Positions 54,774-63,321 of a stretch of 64,000 bases of DNA are shown here, one piece after another. A program made the position numbers and the translations under genes. Origin of the DNA: Planomonospora sp. ID82291 (GTDB lineage: Bacteria > Actinomycetota > Actinomycetes > Streptosporangiales > Streptosporangiaceae); the NCBI RefSeq assembly GCF_015711645.1, contig NZ_JABTEX010000003.1:558001-622000 (forward strand). Reading direction: 5' to 3'. Numbering within the stretch: position 1 is the first letter of the stretch; every line of letters starts with the position of its first letter. The notes under the pieces were generated by a model, which had not been told where the DNA came from, ran no database searches, and was given only the letters and a program-made list of their open reading frames with translations.

Positions 54774-56926
54774 CCCACACGCTCCACTCTCACGGCGCAC
54801 ACTTTGAACTCCGGCATCCTCGACACGGGGTCGAGTTCGGGATTGGTCAGCACGTTGGCTCCGATCCAGTGGAACGGCATGAACACGGTGTCGGCGCGGA
54901 TCGCCGGGTTGATCCGGACCGCGCCCTCGGTCCGGCCCCGGCGGCTGACCAGCCGCAGCGTCTGGCCCGGCGACACCTCCAGGCGCTCGGCCAGGTCGGG
55001 GTGGATCTCCACGAACGTCTCGGAGACGACCGCGTTGAGGGCCGCGATCCTGCGCGTCTGCGCGCCGCTCTGGTAGTGGGCCAGCACCCGGCCGGTCGTC
55101 AGGTACAGCGGGTAGTCGGCGTCGACGTCCTCACCCGGCGGGCGGTGCTCGACCGGGACGAACCGGGCGCGGCCGTCGGGGGTGGCGAAGCCGTCCAGGA
55201 AGGGCCGGGGCGTGCCGGGGTGGTCCTCGGCGGGGCAGGGCCAGAAGACGCCGGTCTCGGCGGCGATCCGCTCGTAGGTGATGCCCGCGTAGTCGGCCGG
55301 CCCGCCGGCGCTCGCGCGGCGCAGCTCGTCGAAGACCTCGCGCGGGTCGGCCGGGAACCCCGCGGCCCCCCGCGGCCCGTCCGCGTCCGGCCCGGCCAGC
55401 CGTACGGCCAGGCCCCGCAGCACCTCCAGGTCGCTGCGGACCCCCTCCGGCGCGGTGACCGCCCGGCGGCGGAGCAGGACCCGTCCCTCCAGGTTGGTCA
55501 TCGTGCCCTCCTCCTCGGCCCACTGGGTGGTGGGGAGCACCACGTCGGCCAGGGCGGCGGTCTCCGACAGGACGAGGTCGGAGACCACCAGCAGGTCCAG
55601 GCCCTTCAGCCGCTCGGTGACGTGCCCGGAGCGGGGCGCGGAGACCACCGGGTTGGAGCCGAACAGCAGCAGCGCGCGGGGGCCGCCGGCCGTGCCGAGG
55701 GCGTCGAGCAGCTCGTAGGCCGAGCGTCCGGGGCCGGGGAGCTCGTCGGGCTCGACGCCCCAGACCCGGGCGACGTGCGCGCGGGCGGCGGGGTCGTCGA
55801 TCTTCCGGTAGCCGGGGAGCTGGTCGGCCTTCTGGCCGTGCTCGCGCCCGCCCTGCCCGTTGCCCTGGCCGGTCACGCAGCCGTAGCCGGAGCCCGGCCG
55901 GCCGGGCAGGCCCAGGGCCAGGGCCAGGTTGATGAAGGCGGTCACCGTGTCGGTGCCCTTGGCGTGCTGCTCGGCGCCGCGGCCGGTGAGGATCGCCGCG
56001 CGGGCCGCGTCGCCGAGGATCTCCACGGCCAGGCGCATCTGCGCGACCGGGACGCCGGTGATCCGCTCCACCCGCTCCGGCCACCAGGCCGCCACCGAGG
56101 TGGCCACCGCCGCGAAGCCGTTCGTGCGCCCGGCCACGTACTCCTCGTCCACGCGGCCCTCGGTGACCACGAGGTGGAGCAGGCCGAGCGCGAGCGCCAG
56201 GTCCGTGCCGGGGGTGGGCTGCAGGTGCAGGTCGGCCATCCGGGCGGTGGCGGTGAGGCGGGGGTCGATGACGATCAGGCGGCCGCCCCGGTCCCGCATC
56301 GCGGTCAGGTGGCGGACGAACGGCGGCATGGTCTCGGCCATGTTGCCGCCGGCCAGCAGCACCGCGTCGGCCCCGGCCAGGTCGGTGATCGGGAAGGGCA
56401 GCCCGCGGTCCATGCCGAAGGCCCTCATCGAGGCGGCGGCGGCCGAGGACATGCAGAACCGGCCGTTGTAGTCGATCTGGCTGGTCCGCAGCGCCACCCG
56501 GGCGAACTTGCCCAGCAGGTAGGCCTTCTCGTTGGTGAGGCCGCCCCCGCCGAACACGGCCACGCCGTCGGGGCCGTGTTCGGCCTGCAGCGCGCGGATC
56601 CGGTCGGCGACGAAGTCGAGCGCCTCGTCCCAGCCGACCGGCTCGCCGTGCAGGAGCGGGGTGGTGAGCCGTGCACCGCCGGTGAGGAGCTCGCCGGCGG
56701 TCCAGCCCTTCTGGCACAGGCCCCCGGCGTTGGCCGGGATGTCCTGCCGCGGGGTGATCGCCACCGTGCCGTCCCCGGTCCCGGCGTCGCCGCCGGTGCC
56801 GGCGGCGACGTTCATGCCGCACTGCAGGGCGCAGTAGGGGCAGTGGGTCGCCACCGGCGCCTTCACAGGCGCGGCGACGGGAAGTGAGGTCGGCATGCGT
56901 CCGATGGTGCTTTCGAGCGGTTTCAC
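54770..56926 (-). CDS. nasA: Assimilatory nitrate reductase catalytic subunit
   Basis: A 718-residue molybdopterin enzyme reducing nitrate to nitrite in the cytoplasm. The N-terminal 4Fe-4S site is CPYCALQCGM (about residues 29-38) plus GGLCQKGW (about 69-76). No Tat signal is present, as expected for an assimilatory form. The C-terminal molybdopterin domain has LTTGRVLAHYQSG. GTG 56926 has AGGAGGG 8 nt upstream. It is preceded by a 97-bp gap and narK. Confidence 0.93.
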   Translation of the reverse strand: MKPLESTIGRMPTSLPVAAPVKAPVATHCPYCALQCGMNVAAGTGGDAGTGDGTVAITPRQDIPANAGGLCQKGWTAGELLTGGARLTTPLLHGEPVGWDEALDFVADRIRALQAEHGPDGVAVFGGGGLTNEKAYLLGKFARVALRTSQIDYNGRFCMSSAAAASMRAFGMDRGLPFPITDLAGADAVLLAGGNMAETMPPFVRHLTAMRDRGGRLIVIDPRLTATARMADLHLQPTPGTDLALALGLLHLVVTEGRVDEEYVAGRTNGFAAVATSVAAWWPERVERITGVPVAQMRLAVEILGDAARAAILTGRGAEQHAKGTDTVTAFINLALALGLPGRPGSGYGCVTGQGNGQGGREHGQKADQLPGYRKIDDPAARAHVARVWGVEPDELPGPGRSAYELLDALGTAGGPRALLLFGSNPVVSAPRSGHVTERLKGLDLLVVSDLVLSETAALADVVLPTTQWAEEEGTMTNLEGRVLLRRRAVTAPEGVRSDLEVLRGLAVRLAGPDADGPRGAAGFPADPREVFDELRRASAGGPADYAGITYERIAAETGVFWPCPAEDHPGTPRPFLDGFATPDGRARFVPVEHRPPGEDVDADYPLYLTTGRVLAHYQSGAQTRRIAALNAVVSETFVEIHPDLAERLEVSPGQTLRLVSRRGRTEGAVRINPAIRADTVFMPFHWIGANVLTNPELDPVSRMPEFKVCAVRVERVG

Positions 56927-56941
56927 CGCGGGGTCCCTCCT

Positions 56942-56957
56942 GTTACCGCTGTGCTAC
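56942..56957. promoter_or_regulatory. Candidate GlnR box upstream of nasA
   Basis: GTTAC-N6-GCTAC fits the GTnAC-N6-GnnAC shape of actinobacterial GlnR sites. It lies 16 nt before the nasA start. Only the pattern supports it. Confidence 0.35.
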
Positions 56958-57023
56958 AAGCCTCTAACCGTGGTCACGTTCGCCTTCACCCCGGCGCGGG
57001 CCGGGACGGGCGGAGACGGGCGG

Positions 57024-58346
57024 TCAGACGCGGGCCGCCGCCAGGCTCGGCACCGGGCCGACGGTCCGCAGGTAGCAGGCCCAGGTGATGGCCGCGCACA
57101 GGACGTAGAAGCCGGCGAAGGCGGCCAGCGCGGCGCCCGCCCCCCCGGTGGCGGCGATGGAGCTGCCGAACCCGCGGTTGATGAAGAAGCCGCCGAACGC
57201 GCCGATCGCGGAGATGAGCCCGACCGCGGCCGAGGCGTCGCGCTTGCCGACGGCCAGCGCCGCCTCGTGGGCGGGCGTGCCGGCGGGGATCCCGGCGGTG
57301 GCCTTGGCCCGGAAGATCGCCGGGATCATCCGGTAGGTGGAGCCGTTGCCGATGCCGGTGGTGGCGATCAGCAGCATGTAGGCGCAGAAGAACAGGGGGA
57401 AGCTCTGCTGCACGAGCCCCTGCCAGACCAGCGCCACCGCGCCGGCCATCGCGCCGAAGTTGACGAGCGTCACCCGCGAGCCGCCGATCCGGTCGGCGAG
57501 CCAGCCGCCCGCGGGGCGGATCAGGGAGCCCACGAGCGGGCCGAGGAAGGCCAGGGTGACCAGGGAGTTCTGCTCGGGGAACTGGCTCTTGATGAGCAGC
57601 GGGAAGGCCGTGGAGTAGCCGATGAAGGAGCCGAAGGTGCCGATGTAGAGGACCGCCATGATCCAGGTCTGGGCCCGTCCGGCGATCTTCAGCTGCTCCC
57701 TGGGGTCGGCCTTGGCCGAGGTCAGGTTGTCCATGAAGAAGTAGGCGCCGGCGGCGGCGGCCAGGATGAACGGGATCCAGAACAATCCGGCGGCGGCCAG
57801 CCCGAACGCGCCGATGACCAGGGGCATGAACAGCTGCACGGAGCTGACGCCGATGTTGCCGCCCGCGGCGTTGAGGCCCAGCGCCGAGCCCTGCTTGGCC
57901 TGCGGGTAGAAGTAGGTGATGTTGGCCATGCTGGAGGCGAAGTTCCCGCCGCCCAGGCCCGCGGTGGCCGCGATGGCCAGGAACACCCAGTACGGCGTGC
58001 CGGGGTCGCCGACCGCGACGGCCAGCAGCACCGCCGGGACGAGCAGGAGCAGCGCGCTCACCACCGTGAAGTTCCGGCCGCCGAACTTCGCCGGGCCGAA
58101 GGTGTAGGGGATGCGCAGCGCCGAGCCGACCAGGTTCGGCAGGGACACGATCCAGAAGAGCTGGTCGGTGGAGAAGTCGTAGGAGCCGAGTTTGACGGCC
58201 ACGATGCTCCACACCGTCCACAGCGTGAAACCCAGGTGCTCGGCGAAGACGGAGAAGACCAGGTTCCGCCGGGCGACCCGCTTGCCGCTCCGCTCCCAGA
58301 AACCGGGGTCGTCGGGCCGCCATTCGGTGATCCAGCGCTTCGCCAT
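57024..58346 (-). CDS. narK: Nitrate/nitrite transporter NarK
   Basis: A 440-residue MFS transporter with 12 helices. The nitrate signatures TAGLGGGNFASSMANITYFYP and GAFGGFFINRGFG mark the NarK family, importing nitrate. ATG 58346 follows GGAGGAGGAA. It is upstream of nasA on the same strand. Confidence 0.93.
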   Translation of the reverse strand: MAKRWITEWRPDDPGFWERSGKRVARRNLVFSVFAEHLGFTLWTVWSIVAVKLGSYDFSTDQLFWIVSLPNLVGSALRIPYTFGPAKFGGRNFTVVSALLLLVPAVLLAVAVGDPGTPYWVFLAIAATAGLGGGNFASSMANITYFYPQAKQGSALGLNAAGGNIGVSSVQLFMPLVIGAFGLAAAGLFWIPFILAAAAGAYFFMDNLTSAKADPREQLKIAGRAQTWIMAVLYIGTFGSFIGYSTAFPLLIKSQFPEQNSLVTLAFLGPLVGSLIRPAGGWLADRIGGSRVTLVNFGAMAGAVALVWQGLVQQSFPLFFCAYMLLIATTGIGNGSTYRMIPAIFRAKATAGIPAGTPAHEAALAVGKRDASAAVGLISAIGAFGGFFINRGFGSSIAATGGAGAALAAFAGFYVLCAAITWACYLRTVGPVPSLAAARV

Positions 58347-58404
58347 CGTTCCTCCTCCTGCTCGGGTTCTCGGGGGATCCGGTCCCGAAATCTAGGAGGG
58401 CGGC

Positions 58405-58465
58405 GTTACGCACATTCACGTTGTGTGATGGTGCACCGGTTACGTGCGGCTAACCGCAGAAATGT
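58405..58465. promoter_or_regulatory. Candidate GlnR sites upstream of narK
   Basis: GTTAC-N6-TCACG (58405-58420) and GTTAC-N6-CTAAC-N6-AATGT (58439-58465) lie 60-120 nt before narK. CGGTTA and TAACCG also form an inverted repeat here. They resemble GlnR operators but are imperfect. Confidence 0.35.
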
Positions 58466-58585
58466 GCAATGCACACGTCGCACGTCCGCAACATTGCGGA
58501 AACATGGCCGAATGCCCGGCTTGGATTGGGAATCGGCGATGATGGGAATCGTAGGCACATCAGCCCGCCGCTTCGGGGAGTGCGC

Positions 58586-59065
58586 GTGACCGTCCAGCCG
58601 ATCCGCCTGTTCAACGATCCCGTGCTACGGACCGTGACCGAGCCGGTGACCGCGTTCGACCGCGAGCTGCGCCGGCTCGTCCGGTCCCTCCAGTTGACCC
58701 TGCGGGCGGGCGCGGGCCGCGCGGGCCTGGCCGCCCCCCAGATCGGCGTCCCGCTGCGGGTCCTGGCCTACGAGCTCGACGGCCGCTCGGGCCACCTCGT
58801 CAACCCGCGGCTGGAGCCGTCCGCGCGCACGGTCACGGCCGACGAGGCGTGCCTGTCGGCGCCCGGCCTGTGGTGGCCGCTGGAGCGCTCCTACATGGTG
58901 ACCGCGCGGGGCCGCGACATGTTCGGCAAACCCGTGACCGTCCGCGCGATCGGCCTGCTCGCCCGGGTGCTCCAGCACGAGGCCGACCACCTCGACGGCG
59001 TGCTCTTCTCCGACCGGCTCCCCGAGGAGGAGCGCGATCGCTTCCTTAAGAATGTCCCGTTTTGA
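58586..59065 (+). CDS. def: Peptide deformylase
   Basis: A 159-residue metalloenzyme removing the N-formyl group from new proteins. Motif 1 is GLAAPQIG, motif 2 is EACLS (Gly of EGCLS replaced by Ala; the metal-binding Cys is kept), and motif 3 is QHEADH (about residue 130). GTG 58586 follows GGGGAG. It is divergent from narK. Other def genes may exist elsewhere. Confidence 0.9.
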   Translation: MTVQPIRLFNDPVLRTVTEPVTAFDRELRRLVRSLQLTLRAGAGRAGLAAPQIGVPLRVLAYELDGRSGHLVNPRLEPSARTVTADEACLSAPGLWWPLERSYMVTARGRDMFGKPVTVRAIGLLARVLQHEADHLDGVLFSDRLPEEERDRFLKNVPF

Positions 59066-59326
59066 GCTTTTTGTCCTTATTGAAGAACGAAGTTCGCCCG
59101 CCGGCCCCCACCTCCGGGACGGGCCGCGGCCCGCGACGCCGCACACCGCGGGAAACCCGGCCGGAGGCGGAGGCGCGTCCACGGATATTTGCCAGACGTC
59201 CCGGAGTCCGGTAGCTTGAAGAGGTTGCCGTCGCAGTTTTCACGTAGCTTGTCACCGCAAGTGTTTGAGAAGTCCGTCGACAGCGGGCGTTCCAGCTTTC
59301 TCCGGATGGTCTCCGCGGATGCATGG

Positions 59327-59332
59327 TAGTGT
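59327..59332 (+). promoter_or_regulatory. Possible -10 element of the cold shock gene
   Basis: TAGTGT, preceded by TGG, would start an mRNA with a leader of about 60 nt before the TTG. No clear -35 is seen. The rest of the 332-bp gap 59066-59397 shows no gene. Confidence 0.35.
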
Positions 59333-59397
59333 CCGCAGTGCAGCCCCGGTGCGCCGACCTGGCGTTTCGGTGAGGCTCCCAATGAGGAGAAGTAGTT

Positions 59398-59601
59398 TTG
59401 TCTGAAGGCACCGTTAAGTGGTTCAACGCCGAAAAGGGCTTCGGATTCATCGCTCCGGACGACGGTAGCGCCGACGTTTTCGTGCACTACTCGGCTATCA
59501 ACTCCAGCGGCTACCGCAGCCTGGAGGAGAACCAGCGGGTCAGCTTCGTCACGACCCAGGGCCAGAAGGGTCCGCAGGCTGAGCAGGTTCAGCCCATCTG
59601 A
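59398..59601 (+). CDS. cspA: Cold shock protein (CspA family)
   Basis: A 67-residue OB-fold RNA/DNA chaperone with RNP1 KGFGFI and RNP2 VFVHY. The start is TTG at 59398, fixed by GAGGAGA 8 nt upstream. A good hairpin follows the stop. Confidence 0.93.
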   Translation: MSEGTVKWFNAEKGFGFIAPDDGSADVFVHYSAINSSGYRSLEENQRVSFVTTQGQKGPQAEQVQPI

Positions 59602-59621
59602 CGCCGGTTAGCAGCTTCATC

Positions 59622-59653
59622 TGAGCCCGTACCGCTCCAGCGGTGCGGGCTCA
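59622..59653 (+). terminator. Hairpin terminator after cspA
   Basis: A 15-bp stem with one wobble pair (59622-59636 and 59639-59653) lies 21 nt after the stop. It is followed by a mildly T-rich stretch (GCTTTCT). Confidence 0.75.
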
Positions 59654-59880
59654 GTGCTTTCTGCAGGCTCAATGCTTTTCCGGACCGCGCTTTCCCGGAC
59701 CGCGCGCTCCGGGCCTGGGCCTTCCGCGGCGCCCTTCCGGCCCCCGCGCCGCAGAGCCGGAAGCCGAAGGACGCGCACGGCCGGCGCCGAAAGGCGTGCA
59801 GGCGCCCGAGCCCGCACGCGGTCCCCGAAGGCGCGGGAGACCCGCGTGCGCGACGTGCGGCGCCGGAGCGCGGCGGCCCC

Positions 59881-59925
59881 GGAACCGGGCCTACAGCCGG
59901 ACGGGAACCGGGCCTACAGCCGGAC
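59881..59925. repeat. 23-bp tandem duplication at the mshC end
   Basis: A 22-nt unit with period 23 (59881-59902, 59904-59925) begins GGAACCGGGCCTACAGCC. The mshC stop (59914-59916) lies in the second copy. The 59654-59880 stretch shows no supportable gene. Confidence 0.9.
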
Positions 59926-61137
59926 GCCGAGCAGCGCGTCCGCGATGTCCCTGACGAGCGCGGGCGCCTGCGGATCGGTGCCGCCCTGCGAGAGCGCCCG
60001 CTCCGCCCAGTCGTCCAGGACGGCCAGCGCCCCGGGAGCGTCCAGGTCGTCGGAGATCCGGGCTCGAACGTCCGCCAGCACCGCGTCCGCCGCGGGCCCG
60101 GCCGCCAGCCCCGCGGCCGAGCGCCAGCGTGCCAGCCGTACCTCGGCGGAGGCCGCCTGGTCGGCGGTCCACTCCCAGTCGTCCCGGTAGTGGTGCGCCA
60201 GCAGCGCCAGCCTGACGGCCATGGGGTCGCTCTCCTGGCGGAGCCGGGAGACGAAGACGAGGTTGCCCCGGGACTTGGACATCTTCTCCCCGTCGAGGGC
60301 GACCATGCCCGCGTGGACGTAGGCCCTGGCGAAGGGCCACTCCCCCGTCGCGACGTGGCCCTCGTGGGCGCCGCACTCGTGGTGCGGGAAGATCAGGTCG
60401 GAGCCGCCGCCCGCGACGTCGAACCCGGTGCCGAGGTTGGCCAGCGCGATGGCGGTGCACTCGATGTGCCAGCCGGGCCGTCCCGGGCCGAACGGGGAGG
60501 GCCAGGACGGCTCCCCCGGGCGCTCGGCGCGCCACAGCAGCCAGTCGAGCGGGTGCTTCTTGCCGGCCCGCCCGGGGTCGCCGCCGCGCTCGCCGGACAG
60601 GGCGAGCATCGACTCCTCGGCGTAGCCGGAGACCGCGCCGAACTTGGGAGCCGCCGCGACGTCGAAGTAGACGTCGCCGTCGAGCACGTAGGTGGCGCCC
60701 TTGTCGCGCAGGTTCACGATCAGCTCGGCGACCTGGTCGATCGACTCGGTGACGCCGACGTACTCCCGGGGCGGGAGGATCCGCAGCGCCTCCATGTCGG
60801 TGCGGAACAGCTCGATCTCGCGCTCGGCGAGCTCCCGCCAGTCCTGGCCGGTCTGCCCGGCGCGCTCCAGGAGCGGATCGTCGACGTCGGTGGCGTTCTG
60901 GGTGTAGTGGACCTCGTGGCCGGCGTCCCGCCAGGCCCGGTTGACCAGGTCGAAGGCGAGGTAGGTGTTGGCATGGCCCAGGTGGGTGGCGTCGTAGGGC
61001 GTGATGCCGCAGACGTACATCCGCGCCACGGAGCCCGGCTGCGTGGGGACGACCTCTCCGGCGGCGGTGTCGAACAGCCGCAGCGGAGCACCAGCACCAG
61101 GGAGCCGAGGAACCTTCGGCGCAGACCACGATCTCAT
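59914..61137 (-). CDS. mshC: Mycothiol synthesis ligase MshC
   Basis: A 407-residue cysteinyl-tRNA-synthetase-like ligase joining cysteine to glucosaminyl-inositol in mycothiol synthesis. The HIGH-like motif is THLGHA and KMSKS is intact. Zinc-site residues lie in YVCGITPYD and the later [10 protein letters not shown]. No tRNA-binding domain is present, distinguishing it from CysS. TAGGCT 6 nt before ATG 61137 suggests a leaderless mRNA. Confidence 0.93.
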   Translation of the reverse strand: MRSWSAPKVPRLPGAGAPLRLFDTAAGEVVPTQPGSVARMYVCGITPYDATHLGHANTYLAFDLVNRAWRDAGHEVHYTQNATDVDDPLLERAGQTGQDWRELAEREIELFRTDMEALRILPPREYVGVTESIDQVAELIVNLRDKGATYVLDGDVYFDVAAAPKFGAVSGYAEESMLALSGERGGDPGRAGKKHPLDWLLWRAERPGEPSWPSPFGPGRPGWHIECTAIALANLGTGFDVAGGGSDLIFPHHECGAHEGHVATGEWPFARAYVHAGMVALDGEKMSKSRGNLVFVSRLRQESDPMAVRLALLAHHYRDDWEWTADQAASAEVRLARWRSAAGLAAGPAADAVLADVRARISDDLDAPGALAVLDDWAERALSQGGTDPQAPALVRDIADALLGVRL

Positions 61138-61226
61138 GTAGTGAGCCTATCCAGGGGACGGACCGCCCCGATCACCCCGGGGCGGTGGATACGGGACGTC
61201 CATCACAACCATCGGGACCGGTCCGC

Positions 61227-61943
61227 TCATTCCGGCAGGATCCGGTGGAACGCTCCGGGATCACCGGGATCACCGGTGAAGTCGTAGCGGATCCCGGCGT
61301 CGGCGAGGGCCAGCAGGGTGACCGAGAGCGAGGCGAAGACCCGTCCGTCGGGGAGCGCATGCCGGATGATCATCGCTCGGGGGTCGCCGGCCGGCAGGCC
61401 CGCACCGGTGGCCAGGACCGCCCACTCGCCCCAGGGGGCGTCCAGCGCGGCGGGCCGGCGGGCCCGGGCGAACAGGGGACGGAAGAACGCGACGCGCTCG
61501 TTGTCCGCGCCGCGCTCCCATCCGCTGTTGACGATCATGTGGGTCCCGGCGGGGAGCTCCGTACCGTCCAGGGCTGCGCCGTCCCAGCTCCACAGGCGCG
61601 CCCCCGCGGCGTCGGCCAGCACGAGGTGGAAGGGGTCGTAGCCCGCCAGGTCCAGATCCGCGGGGTCGCCCCCGGACGCGATCAGCAGCGGCAGCTCACC
61701 GCGGGAGCGGCGGATCGGCTCGGGTGCGGGCACGCCGTGGCCGTTGAGCAGCGCGCAGGCCCGCCCGGCTGCGGGGTCGACGGCCAGCCAGGTCCCGCCG
61801 GCCAGCAGGTCCCGGCCACCGACCAGCCCGGGCCAGTGCTCCGCCGGGGGCACCCAGGGGCGGCCGGTGAACTCGTCCCGGACGCCGACCAGGATCAGCG
61901 GGATCCCGGCGCCGGGGTCGATGCTGACGACAACCGTGCACAT
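61227..61943 (-). CDS. NRDE/TANGO2-family protein
   Basis: A 238-residue protein. The N-terminal MCTVVVS and VRDEFTGRPW match the NRDE (TANGO2) group, whose Cys2 may be a nucleophile after Met removal. WLAVDPAAGRACALLN is the second family block. TAGTCT 7 nt before the ATG at 61943 suggests a leaderless mRNA. Its function in bacteria is unknown. Confidence 0.8.
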   Translation of the reverse strand: MCTVVVSIDPGAGIPLILVGVRDEFTGRPWVPPAEHWPGLVGGRDLLAGGTWLAVDPAAGRACALLNGHGVPAPEPIRRSRGELPLLIASGGDPADLDLAGYDPFHLVLADAAGARLWSWDGAALDGTELPAGTHMIVNSGWERGADNERVAFFRPLFARARRPAALDAPWGEWAVLATGAGLPAGDPRAMIIRHALPDGRVFASLSVTLLALADAGIRYDFTGDPGDPGAFHRILPE

Positions 61944-61978
61944 GTCCGGCAGACTACGGCAGACCCACGGCCTCGGCC

Positions 61979-62740
61979 TCAGATGGGCGGCCAGGGGACG
62001 GCGGGCCAGTCCTGTGAGGGGCGGGGGTGCAGACCGGTGTCCAGGAGCTTGCGGACCCTGGTCCAGGTGGCCTCCACCTCGGCCAGGGTGAGGAGTTCCC
62101 GGAGGCGGCGGCCCAGGCGCCCCCGTTCCAGTTCCCGTTCCAGACGGGCCAGGACGTTCATCGCCTCCCGGGGCAGCGGCTTGCCGCGCCACTGCCACAG
62201 CACGGTGCGGAGCTTGTCCTCGGCGGAGAAGCAGACGCCGTGGTCCACCCCGTGGACGTGCCCGTCGGGGAGCGGGAGCAGGTGCCCGCCCTTGCGGTCG
62301 GCGTTGTTGACGACGGCGTCGAACACGGCCATCCGCCGCAGGGCGGGCTGGCGGCTGCGGATCAGCGCCATCAGGTCGGCCTCGGGATCGGTGTCCACCC
62401 ACAGCTGGCACATGCCGGGGCCGAAGGGCCCGTCCCGGTAGACCGTCGGGGGGACGATGCGCCAGCCGGTGGCGACCGAGACCTCGAACGCGGCGACCTC
62501 GCGCGCGGCCAGGGTCCCGTCGGGGAAGTCCCAGAGCGGTCGCTCGCCCCGCACCGGCTTGTAGACGCAGGCGGCGGCGCGGCCGCCCAGCCGAACCGAG
62601 CAGTAGAGCGTCATGTTCGTCGCCTCGACCAGCCGGCCGGCGACCTCGAGGTGACCTTCGCGGAGCAGTCGCAGAGCGGTCTCGTCGTCCAGTCCCGTCG
62701 CGGGCGGCGCGCTCAGCGTGGGCTCGCTTTCGGCACTCAT
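61979..62740 (-). CDS. SCO1664-family protein (kinase-like fold)
   Basis: A 253-residue protein of the actinobacterial SCO1664 family, related in motifs to PI3/PI4-type kinases (VYKPVRGERPLWDFPDG; FDAVVNNADRKGGHLL; HGVDHGVCFS, which fit the ATP lysine, catalytic and metal loops). ATG 62740 overlaps the DUF3090 stop (ATGA) and has GGAGGAGG. The substrate is unknown. Confidence 0.85.
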   Translation of the reverse strand: MSAESEPTLSAPPATGLDDETALRLLREGHLEVAGRLVEATNMTLYCSVRLGGRAAACVYKPVRGERPLWDFPDGTLAAREVAAFEVSVATGWRIVPPTVYRDGPFGPGMCQLWVDTDPEADLMALIRSRQPALRRMAVFDAVVNNADRKGGHLLPLPDGHVHGVDHGVCFSAEDKLRTVLWQWRGKPLPREAMNVLARLERELERGRLGRRLRELLTLAEVEATWTRVRKLLDTGLHPRPSQDWPAVPWPPI

Positions 62741-63312
62741 TCGCCTCCTCCACCGGATGCAGCTCCACTGCCTCGGTAACCGTTGAGCCGTACGCACACG
62801 TGCCCCTCCGCGTCGAGCGGCTGGGAGCACAGCGGGCAGGGCGGGCGGCCCGCGGCGACGAGGGCCATGGCCCGCCGGGTGAAGGCCCTGGCGGCGGCGG
62901 GGCTGATGCGGACCCGCAGCACGGCGGGCTCGTCGAGGAGGGACGACTCGAACTCCTCGTCCTCCTCGACGACCTCCTGCGCCTCGATCACCACCTGGGA
63001 CGCCTCCGGGTCCCAGGCGAGGGCCATCGTGCCGACCCGGAAGTCCTCGCTGATCGGCGTGTCGAGAGGGTCGTTGTCGGTCAGCGCCTCGGGGGCGGCG
63101 GCCGGCACGTGGGCGGTTCCGCCGCTCCGGCGCAGCACCTCGTCCAGCAGCTCCTCCAGGCGGTCCGCGAGCGCGGCCACCTGGAACTTCTCCAGCCCGA
63201 CGGTGGTCAGCCGTCCCTGGCCCCGGGCCTGCAGGAAGAAGGCGCGCGAACCCGGCTGTCCCACCGCACCAGCCACGAACCTCTCAGGTGGGTCGTAGTC
63301 GAACACCGGCAT
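62737..63312 (-). CDS. DUF3090 family protein
   Basis: A 191-residue protein of the DUF3090 family. The C-terminal CPLCSQPLDAEGHVC probably binds zinc. TAAGGT, which also contains the stop codon of the upstream gene, lies 6 nt before ATG 63312. It is found with SCO1664 and a histidine phosphatase in actinobacteria. Confidence 0.88.
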   Translation of the reverse strand: MPVFDYDPPERFVAGAVGQPGSRAFFLQARGQGRLTTVGLEKFQVAALADRLEELLDEVLRRSGGTAHVPAAAPEALTDNDPLDTPISEDFRVGTMALAWDPEASQVVIEAQEVVEEDEEFESSLLDEPAVLRVRISPAAARAFTRRAMALVAAGRPPCPLCSQPLDAEGHVCVRLNGYRGSGAASGGGGE

Positions 63313-63321
63313 AGCCCGACC

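Noticed and set aside
59654-59880. Short frames between cspA and mshC
   Set aside because: Arg/Pro/Ala-rich with no ribosome site and no recognisable domain.
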